64,000 nt of DNA from Odontomyia ornata. Lineage: Eukaryota; Arthropoda; Insecta; Diptera; Stratiomyidae. Under the pieces are notes generated by a model. The model did not search any database and was not told the DNA's origin. It saw only the letters and a list, made by a program, of their open reading frames with translations. Location: assembly GCA_963969285.1 (NCBI GenBank), contig OZ017739.1, positions 260,279,084 to 260,343,083 of the forward strand, read 5' to 3'. This document shows, piece after piece, positions 10,228 to 21,676 of this stretch (its first letter is position 1; every line of letters starts with the position of its first letter). The position numbers were made by a program, and so were the translations under genes.

Positions 10228-11755
10228 TCAGATGCGTATGTGTCGGCCTTCCCGCATCGGTAACAGAAAAGCGTCGGCTCCGCTGGACATGCATAGAACC
10301 GATGCCCCGTTTGTCGGCAGTTCCAACAGACCGTCGGGCTGGTAATTGCTTCAAGGGAGGGTCTATCAATCATTGCTGGGTCCTCAAGCTCCTGTGGTGC
10401 TCCGCTCCTCGGTACTGGTACTGGATCAGCAAGTAGGTGGTCCGCTGCCATCAAGTCCGCGGTGTGATGATTTCGGGGATTTGGTCCCGTTATGCGAGGT
10501 TGTGGACGGAAGGTACCTCGCCGCTCATCCAATTGTTCTTGCTTACGGGCATGGAGGCGCAATCCCTGTATGGTGTTGATGGGAAAATGCAGAAGGCTGT
10601 TCTGAAGATCCCAACGCATATTCTCTCTGATAATTTCTACCAGTTCGTCCTCGGGCATGGTTGTTCGCAAGCGAGTGCTCAATCTCACTATACTTGTGTA
10701 GTACTGGTCGAACGGTTTATGAGCGCCTTGTTTCCGTTTCTTTATCTGTTCCCTTAGTTCTCTCTCAGTGAAGCCATCATCAAATCGATTGCGGAAGGCT
10801 GCACTGAAAGAGTTCCAAGTGGGACGTGGCGTCGATTCCTTAAAACTCCAGTACCAGTCGGCAGCGTCACCGCAGAACAAAAGATGTGCATGCCGGAGGA
10901 AGGCCGAGAAATCACCTCCCAAGGTGCTGGATACTAACGCCTGAATCCGGAAAAGGAACCGGTCCGCTGATAACATATCGTTGAAACCCGTGAAGTTCAG
11001 GCACCAACTCTCCATGATACGAGGCGTTGGGTCTCGGAAAGGTGTCCATGCGTTCCCGGGGGGAATCGCATCCTCGATTGACCTGTTGAAAGGGACTGCC
11101 TCGGGGACTGGAGGTACCAACGGAGGTGCGGTGCTGTGTCGTGGTCTATACTCGGGCGCTCTGGGATCCATTCCCGAGTTTCTTGGAGGTAGGGCGCATT
11201 GATCAGATGGTCGAGAGTGGGGCATAGCCACACTGGGATTGGGCTCCCAGCCAAGCGGAGTTCTCACGCGGCTGGGTGGTTGACTCATGGGGAGGTTCTG
11301 GAGCCTTCCCTCCAGGTTGCCAATCCTCTCAGACATATCCCGCATTAACGCCACGAGGGTGTCAATGGAGTGGGTGGAAGGCGCGGGTGTAACCTCGGAC
11401 GCGACAACTGCAGCCGGAACTTCACCGCCTACGGCTCCTTGAAAGTCCATCAGTGATTGGGGCGGTTCGGCATCTGGAACCCCTTTCACCACTGCTCCAC
11501 GCGTTGGGACGGGCGTTCCGAGGGGGACGTCTACGGCGGTCCGATCTATGGGTCGCCGGCATAGTGGACAAATTCGGACGTGAGGAGGAGCTGTTGGACA
11601 CAGGCACGGTGGAAAAGGCGTCCACACTCCAATCGCACGCTGTGTACGCACTCCACTACGTCTTCGAAGCAGATCGCGCAGTTAGCTGGTTGGACCGTTT
11701 TGGATCTGGTCCAACGCTTATCTGGGGTCCGCTTCGTTTCTGTCGTGAAAAAAAA
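10161..11755 (-). pseudogene. gag: gag with RING-like N-terminus, frameshifted, G copy 1
   Basis: The main frame (11575 down to 10161) encodes a Ty3/gypsy capsid domain around GDAADWYWSFKES and FRNRFDDGFTERELREQIKKRKQG, and a C-terminal pair of zinc knuckles (CWNCRQTGHRFYAC and a second with Thr in place of His). The RING-like segment lies upstream in another frame because one G is missing near 11573 compared with copy 2. See copy 2 for the intact layout. Confidence 0.85.
10200..10206 (-). promoter_or_regulatory. Minus-one ribosomal frameshift heptamer A-AAA-AAC, G copy 1
   Basis: Within the gag-pol overlap the minus strand reads CGA AAA AAC in the gag frame, the classical retroviral slippery heptamer. 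Slipping one base back continues as AAA AAA CTT GCC, which is the pol frame. Confidence 0.85.
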
Positions 11756-11925
11756 TCAAACAAAGGAGAGCGGAAGTTACAACTCACGTGAAGCGACTGC
11801 TAGTGTGTATCACACAACTCCACTGCTCCTGTTTGTGAGGCTCGAGTACCAGAGTACCTTACATCCTCCGTAAAGGACCAACTCGTCAGAAGACGCGAAT
11901 CGTTTATCCCCTTAGGATATTTTGG

Positions 11926-11943
11926 GCCCCACGTTGGGCGCCA
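11926..11943 (-). promoter_or_regulatory. Primer binding site for tRNA-Lys(CTT), G copy 1
   Basis: The minus strand reads TGGCGCCCAACGTGGGGC two bases after the LTR end. This is the exact complement of the 3' end of insect tRNA-Lys(CUU) including CCA, from knowledge of that tRNA. Confidence 0.85.
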
Positions 11944-11945
11944 TT

Positions 11946-12149
11946 TGTAATGATTTTTATGTTTATTTGCGAACGCGGAACCGACCTCTTATCGGTTCTA
12001 GACGTTAAGTCTGAGTAGTGCCAACGGATGGTACTAACCGGTCAACCAATCCGTGCACCGTAACCCATTCACGCAGTGGCTGCTTGTCGGCCAGCTAGAT
12101 CGGAGAGGATTTCGGTCGCGGGTCTCCGAATGGGTTACGCTCATTTACA
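11946..12149 (-). mobile_element. 5' LTR of G copy 1 (204 bp)
   Basis: Minus strand TGTAAATGAGCG to ATCATTACA with an AATAAA close to the 3' end. It holds a 12-bp perfect inverted repeat (12059-12070 against 12128-12139). All four copies are 204 bp. There is no matching LTR at the other end of G. Confidence 0.75.
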
Positions 12150-14037
12150 ATATTCAGCCACCTGTACACGCCCGTTTTCAAACACGTTACAAAAACAAAA
12201 CCATACGGAGAGGAAACCTATTCTACGTTACTCCGTATTTCTTCATTAACCAGTCAAAAGTACAAAATCTAATTTTTATTTCGCGTTCCTGAATTTCCGA
12301 CGCGGTACCGAAAAGTACACTACGTTAACTCAACCCGACGAAAGCTACGTTAAAGAAAAATCAAAAACAACTAAGGTACCAACGATATCAAGCAATTCCA
12401 TCAATACTGAAAAATTTAAAACTGAACCGGGAGCATATTTTGACCATTTGGGAACAGCAGCATTCATCTCGAATCACTGGAACTTGGTTGTATACCTCGA
12501 TCTCAATCCATTTTGGTTTGAGTTTGGAACTCTGAAAAATGGAACAGCATCATTGGAGAAATTGTGCCAGCTGCTTAAACAACCGAATCAATGTCATCAT
12601 ATCGTGAATCAATTTAAATCTGTAAGATCGGAATTACAACCGTTCAGAGATTTGACTATTGCAAACCGAAGGAAACGTGGCGCTTTCAACATCATTGGCA
12701 ATTTGGCGAATTCACTTTTCGGCGTACTTGATTCTGATTACGCAGAAAAAATGTCGAAAACCATTAACAATGTGAAGGGCAACGAAGCTCACATCATTAA
12801 GCTTCTACGAAATCAAACATCGATTATAGACTCGACTTTGAATATCATGAAGCATGATCAGAAGGCCGTTGAAATTAAATTCAAAACACTTGAAGACGAA
12901 GCTATACGGATTACGAACGAAATCAACAAGACGAATTCCGAGCAATTTGAACTGAAGGTAGTTCAAAACATATTAGCTGTATCAATCCAGATGGTTTTAG
13001 TAGCAGCAAATCTCCATCGTATTCAAACGGCTATTTTTGATGCTCTAACTGACACACACCACGGTAGGATAAGTCCAACAATTTTATCACCAAATCAACT
13101 TCACACAGAAATCGCTACGCTTCGTTCTCACCTACCAAATTCTGTTCATTTACCTGTTGGTAAAGAAAATATCGTTGAACTTTACAAATTGATGGACATT
13201 CAAGGAGGCATCGCAGGCAACAATGTGATCTTTAAGATAACGATCCCATTAAGCGATGACACGCATTTCAATTTATTTAAGATCATCCCGACTCCTGCAG
13301 TCATCAATACTTCGTTTCTCAGCATAGAACCATGCGCGCAATACCTCGCAATAAACCTTCACAAGGACGAATATATACCAATGGACTCGCTAGATTTGGC
13401 CGATTGTAAAACTCTGAATGAAGGTAAATATTTGTGTAAGCTGAAGGGACCCATATACCGCAAAGAAGCAGCCTTTTGCAGCTGTGAAATAAACCTGCTA
13501 AATAATATAACACATCATGAGTGCCAATTAGACCAGAAAAATTCTAATACTATCTGGATACAGCTACATGACTCCAACAAATGGATTTACAGCGCATTTG
13601 CAAAAATACATCTTACTGCAGTTTGCGGTAAACAAATTCTTCAACTAGCTGTGGAAGGCTCTGGGCTATTAACAGTCAATCCTAGCTGCATGGTAAAATT
13701 TAAATCAGGTACCATCCAAGGACACCATTCCTTGAAGACGAATCGAACGACGTCTTATTCAACACTGGGTGTTCTAGAAATGCCCATTAAACAAGAACCA
13801 AGGAAATTGCAGAGTCCCAGCCTCATTCCGTACAACACATCACTACGGCAATTGGACAAAATCACTAACTATCAACAACATAGCATTCACCAATTCAGTA
13901 TAAGCTATGTGGCATTTTTAATTGGAATCTGCATACTGGTGTACCTCATATTTCAGCATTTCCATGGGAAATGCATGCGAAAACCAACACCCGCTCCTCG
14001 TCAAGTACGTCCTTCGGAATTTACCGTGGAAATATAG
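12150..14037 (+). pseudogene. env: Errantivirus-type envelope fusion protein, copy 1
   Basis: A plus-strand frame, open from about 12250 through the gypsy-element flank, encodes an envelope glycoprotein of the insect errantivirus/baculovirus F family, a membrane fusion protein. Counting from the TTG at 12448, a furin-type RRKR site lies at residues 74-77, followed directly by a glycine/alanine-rich hydrophobic fusion-peptide-like segment, then a helical, coiled-coil-prone region, a Cys-rich ectodomain with N-glycosylation sites, a membrane anchor at about residues 485-505 and a short basic tail ending TVEI. The 5' end is cut off by the G element; no signal peptide, gag or pol of this errantivirus is present. 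It runs opposite to G. Compared with copy 2 it lacks 38 bp before the membrane anchor. Confidence 0.85.
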
Positions 14038-14060
14038 GGCAAGTTGAATAGACATTCAAC

Positions 14061-14070
14061 GGGGGGAGAA
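14061..14070 (+). promoter_or_regulatory. Polypurine tract of the errantivirus, copy 1
   Basis: GGGGGGAGAA directly before the TGTTAAG start of the LTR, the usual plus-strand primer position. Confidence 0.75.
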
Positions 14071-14427
14071 TGTTAAGAACAAATCAAAAATACACGTTCC
14101 CACGGAATGTGAAGGACAACAAACCAACTCATTCCCATGAAGAACAATATGCAACGTCTGCACCAGACACCGCGAAGTAACGCGAGCCGCTCCACAAACA
14201 GACATGCCAGCGAGCATCTTCATCGCTGGAATCTGACGCTCCACAAACAGACATGCCAGCGAGCATCTTCATCACTGGAATCTGACGCCACCAACCTCGA
14301 GTCGGACATACTGTGGGAATTACGTAGATTTAGGAATTTAGAAGTAAGCAAATTTAATGTATATATATTTTGTAGCATGTAAATAAATTTATCATTGTTG
14401 ATCAGAACGTCAAGTCAGTCATTTCGA
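14071..14427 (+). mobile_element. Errantivirus 3' LTR, copy 1
   Basis: Begins TGTTAAG after the polypurine tract and runs to the X junction. It contains a 49-bp tandem duplication (14188-14236 and 14237-14285) and an AATAAA signal near 14383. The exact 3' end is uncertain because no 5' LTR exists to compare. Confidence 0.7.
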
Positions 14428-16900
14428 AAGGGACAGTCGGAAATTTAGTTGTACTAGTTGAAGTGCTAGTTACGACATTTTCAGGATTATTTTTGGTTGT
14501 GCTGGTTAAAGTGCCAGTTGCGACTTCTCAATCTGTGTTAGGTTGTACTAGTTCAAGTGCTAGATACAACAAACAAACTAACACGCAACATAGTTTTCGA
14601 AGGTTTCATTGAACAGTTTCTATTTAAGATTTTTGATCGTTCATCAAGTAAATTTCCTCTCGGTGAAAAAAAAGGATAATTATCTAATAGCAATAAATTG
14701 CATGTTACATTACTAATCAACTGCCGCATACACCTCTCTCAACGATGTTTGAATTTTTTTGAAATTGACGATTCTTCGGCGGTCTCTGAATCTCCACGAA
14801 ACTGCACGCACCACGATTTTCACTTTTCGCTGGGATTTCGCGCGAAATATTGCTCACTCAGTTAATAAGTTAAAACTTTACCTTTTCGCCTTTCCTTTTA
14901 GCCTCTATTTCCGCATTCTATTGTCCATTTTTTTATCCCAGCGTAATATTCGTCATGTCCTTGACTTGAGTGCACGCACCAAATCCCAACTGGCGTTCCT
15001 CGTTTAGCACCGGCCGTTGTTACGCGATGAAGTCCAAACCAAAAAATTGCCAAGCAGACTATCAAATACACCAAAGTCCTTCCTGAATGAGAACAAAACC
15101 GAAATTTTGGTGTAGTATTCCCAAGATTAAGTGTCCCAAGGCTGCGAAAGCAAGCATAGGGTGCGTGGTAGCCAATGAGAAAGGAAAAGTGGTTGCAACA
15201 TCCATGCGAACTTCACGAAATGTGTATGGCAATTAAAGTAGAAAGCGCGTGGAGGTAATTTGTCTACATGAATTGGCAACAAAACAGCCACAAGCGGAGC
15301 GTACACTTGGAAATCTCGCAATTTCCGCACACAAAACAGGCGAGCACCACAAAATACAGAATTACATCCTTCACTTCGCACGCAAGCTACACACTCTTAT
15401 CTCGTCGGACTTTGCAGGCGTTTCGGGCAAACAATGATGCAAACGCTATTCACACAACCGTTTTTCTCAAACATCACCGAAATAGAGCACTGTAATGAAC
15501 CCGTTGTTCTTGGTGATCACTGTACTTTCACTAATCCCATATTAATCGCTGCATGCGCGGGCGTTTGCTTTTCTTCAGTTCAAAATGTCAAATCACAAAA
15601 CACTTCACAATTCGATATCACGCAAAAATGAAATTCGAAAAAGTTTATTTCTTTTCAAGGTGCTGTGGCGGTTATAATGCTTTTTATTGCAGTCCTTCAA
15701 CACACTGTGAAAACACTCCACTCTCCAAATAATTTGTTTTTTTTTCCACTTTCCTCCGTCTCTGTTAGTAAACAAATTGCTGTTTACAGTTAGCTTAGCG
15801 CTAGCTGTTTTTCACAGGGCACTGCTTGCTGCTGGCTCCAAATAGTTCGCTTTTGTGTGTGTGTTTTGATTCCCACACTCGGTTGTTGGGGTACGCTTGC
15901 ACTCACACTCTTTTCCGCCTTTATTAGAAATCAACGAAAACCAGAAAAAAAACCAAAACTATTTTCTCCGGGAACGGCTGTAAGTGTTCAGATAAACCAA
16001 AGAATCACTCCTATTTGCTAATTTCACTATTTCCTTTGCACTACGGGAAAACTTCGGTGATTCCACATCGAATGTACCTCGCAACGGCAACTACAAGCGC
16101 TTCTTGCGATGACGACCGCCGTAAAAAAAAACGAGCAGAAAATTCTTACACAACTTTGACGATTGATATTTCGGATGCCGAAAACGATATATTCGCGGTT
16201 GGGAATTCACATTTATTAGTGTGCCACGGCTAGGTTGTAACTAGAATTTCGATTTGTATATAGCTACAAATTTGCGCGACGCGAAAAACCAGGGAGATTT
16301 CTATTTTTCTGACTTGCACTTCCACAACCGATCACCAAGAGCGCTCACCCAACTTCAATCTGCCCCCAATTCCCGTTCGTTGATCGTCAAACTGGCCTTT
16401 TTCTTGTGTTCCTTCATTTATACAATCAAACGCGCGAAATTCAATTTGGTTATCTTCTTTTTTTCTTTTTGTTTTTTTATCTTGGTATAAATTTACTGAT
16501 AAATCATTTAATTGAATGGAATTCCGTTTCACCCTAAATTATTTAAATTTGTCGCTAAAATATGAAGGTTAGCTCAATCAATTTTTGCAGGTTTAATTAA
16601 AGTGAAACAGGTCAAGATAAATTGGAGAATGTAGATTTGCAATTTGTGTCACACGTTTGTATTAATTATTGAATTTGAGTTTGAACACATTTATTTTGTA
16701 TGAAAATTTAAGGTGCTTTAAAAGGAGATTTTAATTACACTTGATTGGATAACAATTTGAACATATTCAAAAATTATGATTTTATATATATTGAAAAGAA
16801 TTTATAATGATGTCATGTCCCTTGTTTGATATTGAAAGGAAAAAGATATATTTTGTGCACGTATTTCAACATGTGCAATGTGCCGTGCTCAATTACTACA
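14428..16900. other. X block, copy 2 (non-coding)
   Basis: Near-identical copy of 2951-5424 with scattered substitutions and small indels. No gene recognised. Confidence 0.7.
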
Positions 16901-17795
16901 AGTCTTAACACTGGTCTAACTACTTTCGTGCTATATCGCGGCGTTTCAGAACATCGAATATAACTTCCGATGCATCCTGGTTATCACTGTTATGCGAAGC
17001 TTCTGAATCGGAGTTATTTAAGTCATTTGAATCCACAAGTGGAATACTTGGAGCAGTATTGTTGCGAAATTGTACACTTGTTGATACACTGTTCGAAGCT
17101 GATTCGTTGTTTATGGTAAATACTTCTTCATTCTTCAATCGTGAATAAACTGCATATTTATGAGCAACATGGCAGCAAATACCGCCTAGGCAAAGTGTTA
17201 AGCCTAAAATATTGACTGTGCTTAACTGATCACCAACTACTTCTACGGCAAGTATTCCACTTATCGAAAGTGTTAAACTTGATGTGTGCGACAGAACCAT
17301 GAATTCGCTTATTTCCATAAGAAATGCTATTATTGCTCCGACCGTTATTTTCATGAATATTAGGGAGAAGTCTTTAAATGGTACTGCATTTAAATTTTCG
17401 TACGAAATTACTCGCGAGATTGTATGCAAACCATATCTCGCTCCAGGACTTATTCCGTTACCTCAATGATGTGGGCACTGTCGATATTTCCTCATAACAC
17501 TTACTTGGTACCTTCCAACAGTTGTCGCTGCCTTTGGGGGCTCAACCGGGATATCCTCCTGGGTGGCGGCCACTACTTCCCATCCATACAGCTTGCGACG
17601 ATGGCGACTGTGGTAGATGCATTTGTTTAGATTATATAGTTGAATCGAACTGAACATCAGACCTTTGTGTTTCAGTTGGGAAGCGAAGAATTTAACATTT
17701 TGCAAATTCGTGAACTTCGTTCCTTGCGTAAATGAATGCGCAATGAAATATTTTGAAAAAGATAGATTTATCAATCCGCTCTAACACAACACTAG
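16901..17795 (-). pseudogene. SLC35C2: SLC35C2 terminal exon fragment, copy 2
   Basis: Same fragment as copy 1 but with a 24-bp in-frame deletion that removes FKDICQLV after SLTLSISGI, inside a membrane segment. The reading frame to the TAG at 16920-16922 is otherwise open. Copies 4 and 5 share the deletion, copies 1 and 3 do not. Confidence 0.8.
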
Positions 17796-18107
17796 TGGAC
17801 TATATTCAACTTGTCGGAAACACGACCACGTTAGTCAAGAGAAACAATAAGGGTGGCTTATAACTAAAACAATTTATTTCAAATAAAAGCGACTGTTACA
17901 GAGATGCGGTACAATACAATGCACGAACGCTTAGGTAGAACTCACTCACAACCACACTCTGCCGCCATGTGGCTGTCAATTTCCTTTTGACATCCCAAGA
18001 CAAAATTGACGTGGGATGTGCAACTGTCACAACCGACACGAGATGCCAAGCCACTCGGTGGCAAGGTGTGTTAGTGAGTCGCCAGCGGCGTCACAAGATT
18101 CATTACA
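17796..18107 (-). mobile_element. 312-bp BEL-type LTR, copy 2
   Basis: Same block as 6344-6655, ending with TTCATTACA on the plus strand and abutting G copy 2. Confidence 0.65.
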
Positions 18108-18190
18108 GGGCAGTGTCCACGATGCCTACTAGGCATGGGGAGACTGAAGGAAACGCTGCTTGGCCCTAAGATGTCTTTTTCTCTTCTCTC

Positions 18191-19138
18191 TCAGCGTCGT
18201 AGGTCTTTGGCATGGTAGACTCCCAGCTCCCTTCCGGACATGTCCGCAATGAGGTACCACGTGGGACTTAAAAGTTGTAAGACTCGACACTTCACGAACT
18301 TCTTGTCTAGCTTGGCAGTGTAGTGCCGATCTGCTTCACTCTGTCTAAAATTCCGTCGGTAGATTTCGTCACCTGCCTTGAAGCCAGAAGGATGGGATCG
18401 CAGATTGTACCACTCCTCCCCCACCCGTCTACTGTCTTCAATCCTCTCCCGGATTTGTTCTCGTAGAATTTGGAGTTTCTCATGAGGCTCCAGCACCACT
18501 ATTGGGTCTTCCAACCCTTTCAACTGTCGCAATAGCCGGTACGAGGTTCCGTGGCAAATCATATGCTGGCCGAACACGGCAAAGTATGGGGAGATGCCTG
18601 TGGTGGAGTGGTAAGATGAACGCAGGGCACAGGTAATGGCGGAAATCCTGCGGTCCCAATCCTTCTGATCCGGTTGGACGTAGGCCCGAATGGCGGCTAT
18701 AAGGGTGCGGTTCAATCGCTCGGACGCATTGGCTTGCGAAGAATAAACGGCAGTCCGCTGATGCGTAATGCCATACTTCTCCATTAATTCTCGGAATCTA
18801 GACGAGGTGAACTGAACTCCGTTGTCGGAGACCAGCTTCTCCGGTACTCCAAATATATGGAAAACGCAATTTTCCAGAAAACTGACTATGGGGCCGGTGT
18901 GCAGGTTTCGAAGAGGTCCCACCATCGGAAATTTGGACAAGTGGTCCAGGACCACGACAGCTCCCGTGTATCCCGAAGTCGAGCGAGGGTACGGACCGAT
19001 GAGATCTATATACAGGCGCTGGAACACCCGCTCCGGTAGTTCGAATTTTCCCATCGGGGGCCGAAGAACAGAATTGGGCGCTTTCGTGCATTTGCACAGC
19101 TCACAAGCGTTTACGTACTTTTTCATTTGCTGCGCCAT
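18191..19138 (-). pseudogene. pol: Integrase region, G copy 2
   Basis: Integrase core with all three catalytic acidic residues (YIDLIG, VSDNGVQ, SERLNRT) and an open frame from the ATG at 19138 to the end at HAKDLRR. It is separated from the rest of pol by one TAG codon immediately before that ATG. Confidence 0.85.
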
Positions 19139-21676
19139 CTACGGCCAAAAGAAGTAAGTCTTCAGCCGCCGAAGCGTACGACCATAACCACCGTGTGCAC
19201 TCAATGGGTGGTCATGAGCCCGCTTAATCAATTCGCATGTCAGTTCTTCGGGCACCCATAACTTCGACTGTTCCTCTTCTTGAATGGGGTCTCCGGAGGC
19301 GTGTTTCGTCCGCTTGTATATAAATCCCTCCGTCACCCGTAGTTCTGGCAGCTGTAGCAACTGGTTCTGAATCGTATTCAGCAGCTGGGTATAACATGCT
19401 GACTTGAAGGCGGAAGGGTCCAAGTCGATCCATAGGGGGCTGTCGTCCTCCTGGGCCAACTCGGCTCCTTCAGGGGCGAACATCCTTGATAGTGTGTCCG
19501 GTACCACGTGCTGACTTCCTTTGCGGTGTCTTATCGTGAAGTCAAACGCCTGTAATTTCAAGGCCCATCTGGCCAAGCGGCCGTGGAGATCAGTTTGGCT
19601 CATCAGCCATTTCAGTGACGCATGATCAGTGACGATTTCAAAAGGATGTCCTTCTACATATGCTCGAAAACGTTTCACTGCCAGCACAGCCACCAGGCAT
19701 TCCTGCTCCGAGACCGTGTAGTTCCGCTGGGCCTGGTTCAGCTTGTGGGACATGAAGGCTATAGGTCTTTCCTCGCCGTCTTGCGCAACCTGGACTAAGA
19801 CTGCTCCCACCCCATGTTGACTCGCGTCACAATGGATTGAGAACGGTTTGTCAAAGTCCGGGCTGTGCAGTACGGGGGCTGTAGTCAGACTCTTCTTTAG
19901 CTCTTCAAAGGCTCGCAAGCTGGGCTCTTCCCAGAAGAACTTACGTCCCTTACGCAGCATGTCGGTCAAAGGAGTGGTAATAGTGGCATAGTCACGTACG
20001 AAACGCTGGTACCATCCGCATAAGCCTAGGAATCGGCGTAACTGCTTGGTGGTCTTGGGTAATGGAAAAACGTCAATCGCTTGAGTCTTGTCCGGGTCGG
20101 TTTTGATATTGCCATGCCCAATGATGTGACCTAGATACTTCACCTCCGTCATCACGAACTGACTCTTCTGTATGTTGATTGTTAACCCTGCCCTCCGGAT
20201 GTGTAGCGCCACCTCCTGAAGCAGGTCGATGTGTTCGTTAAAGGTCTCGGTTATAAGCAACAGATCGTCCAAGTACACGCAAACTTGGTGCCGTAAATGA
20301 GGTGGTATCACCTTATCCATAAGGCGCGTCATTGTTTGAGGGGCATTGCACAATCCGAATGGCATGGTCACGAATTGATACAGGGGCTGACCTGGGACTG
20401 TGAAGGCTGTTTTGTCCTTTGAGCCAGGGTCTAAAGGAATTTGCCAGAAGGCGTCCTTGAGGTCTAAGCTCGTGATGAAGTGGGCTTTAGGCAACCGACT
20501 CAAAATGCCTTCAATCAACGGTAGAGGGTATGCGTCCTTGACAGTGACGGCGTTCAAGCGTCTGGCATCTAAGCATAGCCGGACCTTGTTCGGCTTGACA
20601 ACTAAGGTGACCGGGGAAGCCCACGCGCTCTGTGATTCTTCGATCACGCCTAATGCTAGCATTCGATCCACTTCGGCATATAACAACTTTTCCTTCGCCG
20701 GAGATATGGCAAAATGTCTCTGTTTTATGGGTTTAGCATCCCCCACATCTATAGTGTGTAACACCAGCGCAGTCCGCCCGAGACCTTCCTTCTCATGCGA
20801 TGGAAAAGCCGATATAGCCGAGTCAAGTCTCAACTGCTGATTCACATCCAGTGTATGTCGTAATAAGTGATTGGTTTGAGTTTGGTCCGGAACTGTGGTG
20901 ACGGACTCCAGGGTCGTGCCGGAAAATAGTGCCGGGGCCAAGTTAAATTTTCGAATGAAATCCACTCCTAGATAATGATTCTGGGTTAATTGAGGTATGA
21001 TGTAAAATTCCAGAGGTTTAGTTACTCCCTTAAAGGTAACATCCGTCGTAATTTTTCCCACTACAGAGTGATGAGTTCCGTCCGCCGTGCTTAACCAGGT
21101 GGTAAAATGGTGAATTTGGTCCGCGTGCATTGCCAGTACCTCCCCTGCAAAATCGGCTGATATGCAATTCACACTGGCTCCCGTATCGACTAAACCTGAC
21201 ACTCGTTTTTGCAGGAGGTGTACTGACGCATATGGTCGAACGTCATCCCTCAATAATTCGTCTAAGTGTATGTCCTTCAGCACCTTCCTCGACTGCCTGA
21301 CTCTTCTCCAGAAGCTCCGCATCCGACGCGTGGCTCGCTTTCTTCGCGGTGGGACAGTTGTAGCCAACTCCTCATGGAAGATGCGCTGTCGAGTAGCCAA
21401 ATAATTCCGCAGCCTGACGTGGAAAGGTTTGACATGCCAAGGAACTTTCGCCTCGCTATCATTTCCCTGCGCGTTGGCCTCGACAAAGGATGGCGTCGGT
21501 TGTGGAACTTCGGGAGAACTGTGTTTGGCGGTGCGGTTCAGCAGAATTGGAGTCATGTCGGGAGCTTGGTCATAGCTAGTGATGGGGTCAGGATTGGTTC
21601 GTCCGGGGTTTAGGAATGCCAACGGGTGGTCGCAGCACTCGCTGGCAAGTTTTTTCGCAGTTTGCAATTTGCGCAA
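19139..21676 (-). CDS. pol: Pol polyprotein (protease-RT-RNase H), G copy 2
   Basis: 845-codon frame. Rough positions: basic linker 1-150; aspartic protease with DTGA at 164-167; reverse transcriptase with the palm motif SLDLKDAF near 403-410 and YLDD at 468-471; RNase H with Asp617 in IHCDASQHG; first half of the integrase HHCC finger at the end (AHDHPLSAHGG). It overlaps gag by about 67 bases in the minus-one frame and begins with the KKLAS residues produced by slippage at plus 21649-21655. Organisation and motifs are those of Ty3/gypsy elements. The stop at its end truncates integrase, so the element is probably non-autonomous unless the UAG is read through. Confidence 0.9.
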   Translation of the reverse strand: MRKLQTAKKLASECCDHPLAFLNPGRTNPDPITSYDQAPDMTPILLNRTAKHSSPEVPQPTPSFVEANAQGNDSEAKVPWHVKPFHVRLRNYLATRQRIFHEELATTVPPRRKRATRRMRSFWRRVRQSRKVLKDIHLDELLRDDVRPYASVHLLQKRVSGLVDTGASVNCISADFAGEVLAMHADQIHHFTTWLSTADGTHHSVVGKITTDVTFKGVTKPLEFYIIPQLTQNHYLGVDFIRKFNLAPALFSGTTLESVTTVPDQTQTNHLLRHTLDVNQQLRLDSAISAFPSHEKEGLGRTALVLHTIDVGDAKPIKQRHFAISPAKEKLLYAEVDRMLALGVIEESQSAWASPVTLVVKPNKVRLCLDARRLNAVTVKDAYPLPLIEGILSRLPKAHFITSLDLKDAFWQIPLDPGSKDKTAFTVPGQPLYQFVTMPFGLCNAPQTMTRLMDKVIPPHLRHQVCVYLDDLLLITETFNEHIDLLQEVALHIRRAGLTINIQKSQFVMTEVKYLGHIIGHGNIKTDPDKTQAIDVFPLPKTTKQLRRFLGLCGWYQRFVRDYATITTPLTDMLRKGRKFFWEEPSLRAFEELKKSLTTAPVLHSPDFDKPFSIHCDASQHGVGAVLVQVAQDGEERPIAFMSHKLNQAQRNYTVSEQECLVAVLAVKRFRAYVEGHPFEIVTDHASLKWLMSQTDLHGRLARWALKLQAFDFTIRHRKGSQHVVPDTLSRMFAPEGAELAQEDDSPLWIDLDPSAFKSACYTQLLNTIQNQLLQLPELRVTEGFIYKRTKHASGDPIQEEEQSKLWVPEELTCELIKRAHDHPLSAHGGYGRTLRRLKTYFFWP

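Larger units (their letters stand above)
6656..12149 (-). mobile_element. Ty3/gypsy element G, copy 1
   Basis: Minus-strand element with 5' LTR (11946-12149), tRNA-Lys primer site, RING-containing gag, protease, reverse transcriptase, RNase H and integrase in Ty3/gypsy order. There is no second G LTR and no polypurine tract adjacent to a matching LTR at the 3' end; the element instead stops at the terminal base of the 312-bp LTR. This copy is inactive: a one-base deletion splits the RING from the rest of gag, TAG interrupts pol at 9268-9270, and TAG at 7692-7690 interrupts the integrase zinc finger. Confidence 0.9.
2951..14427. repeat. Segmental duplication unit 1 (X-S-G-E, 11,477 bp)
   Basis: First unit of a tandem segmental duplication. 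It starts with AAGGGACAGTCGG, the same sequence that starts units 2 and 3 at 14428 and 34549. It contains X (2951-5424), S (5425-6655), G copy 1 (6656-12149) and E copy 1 (12150-14427). Relative to unit 2 it lacks an internal stretch equal to Y-S-G. The same junctions are seen in the other units. Confidence 0.9.

Noticed and set aside
11926..11943. Possible tRNA-Lys gene piece
   Set aside because: Only the 18 bases of the tRNA 3' end are present, at the place expected for a retroelement primer site; no tRNA body.
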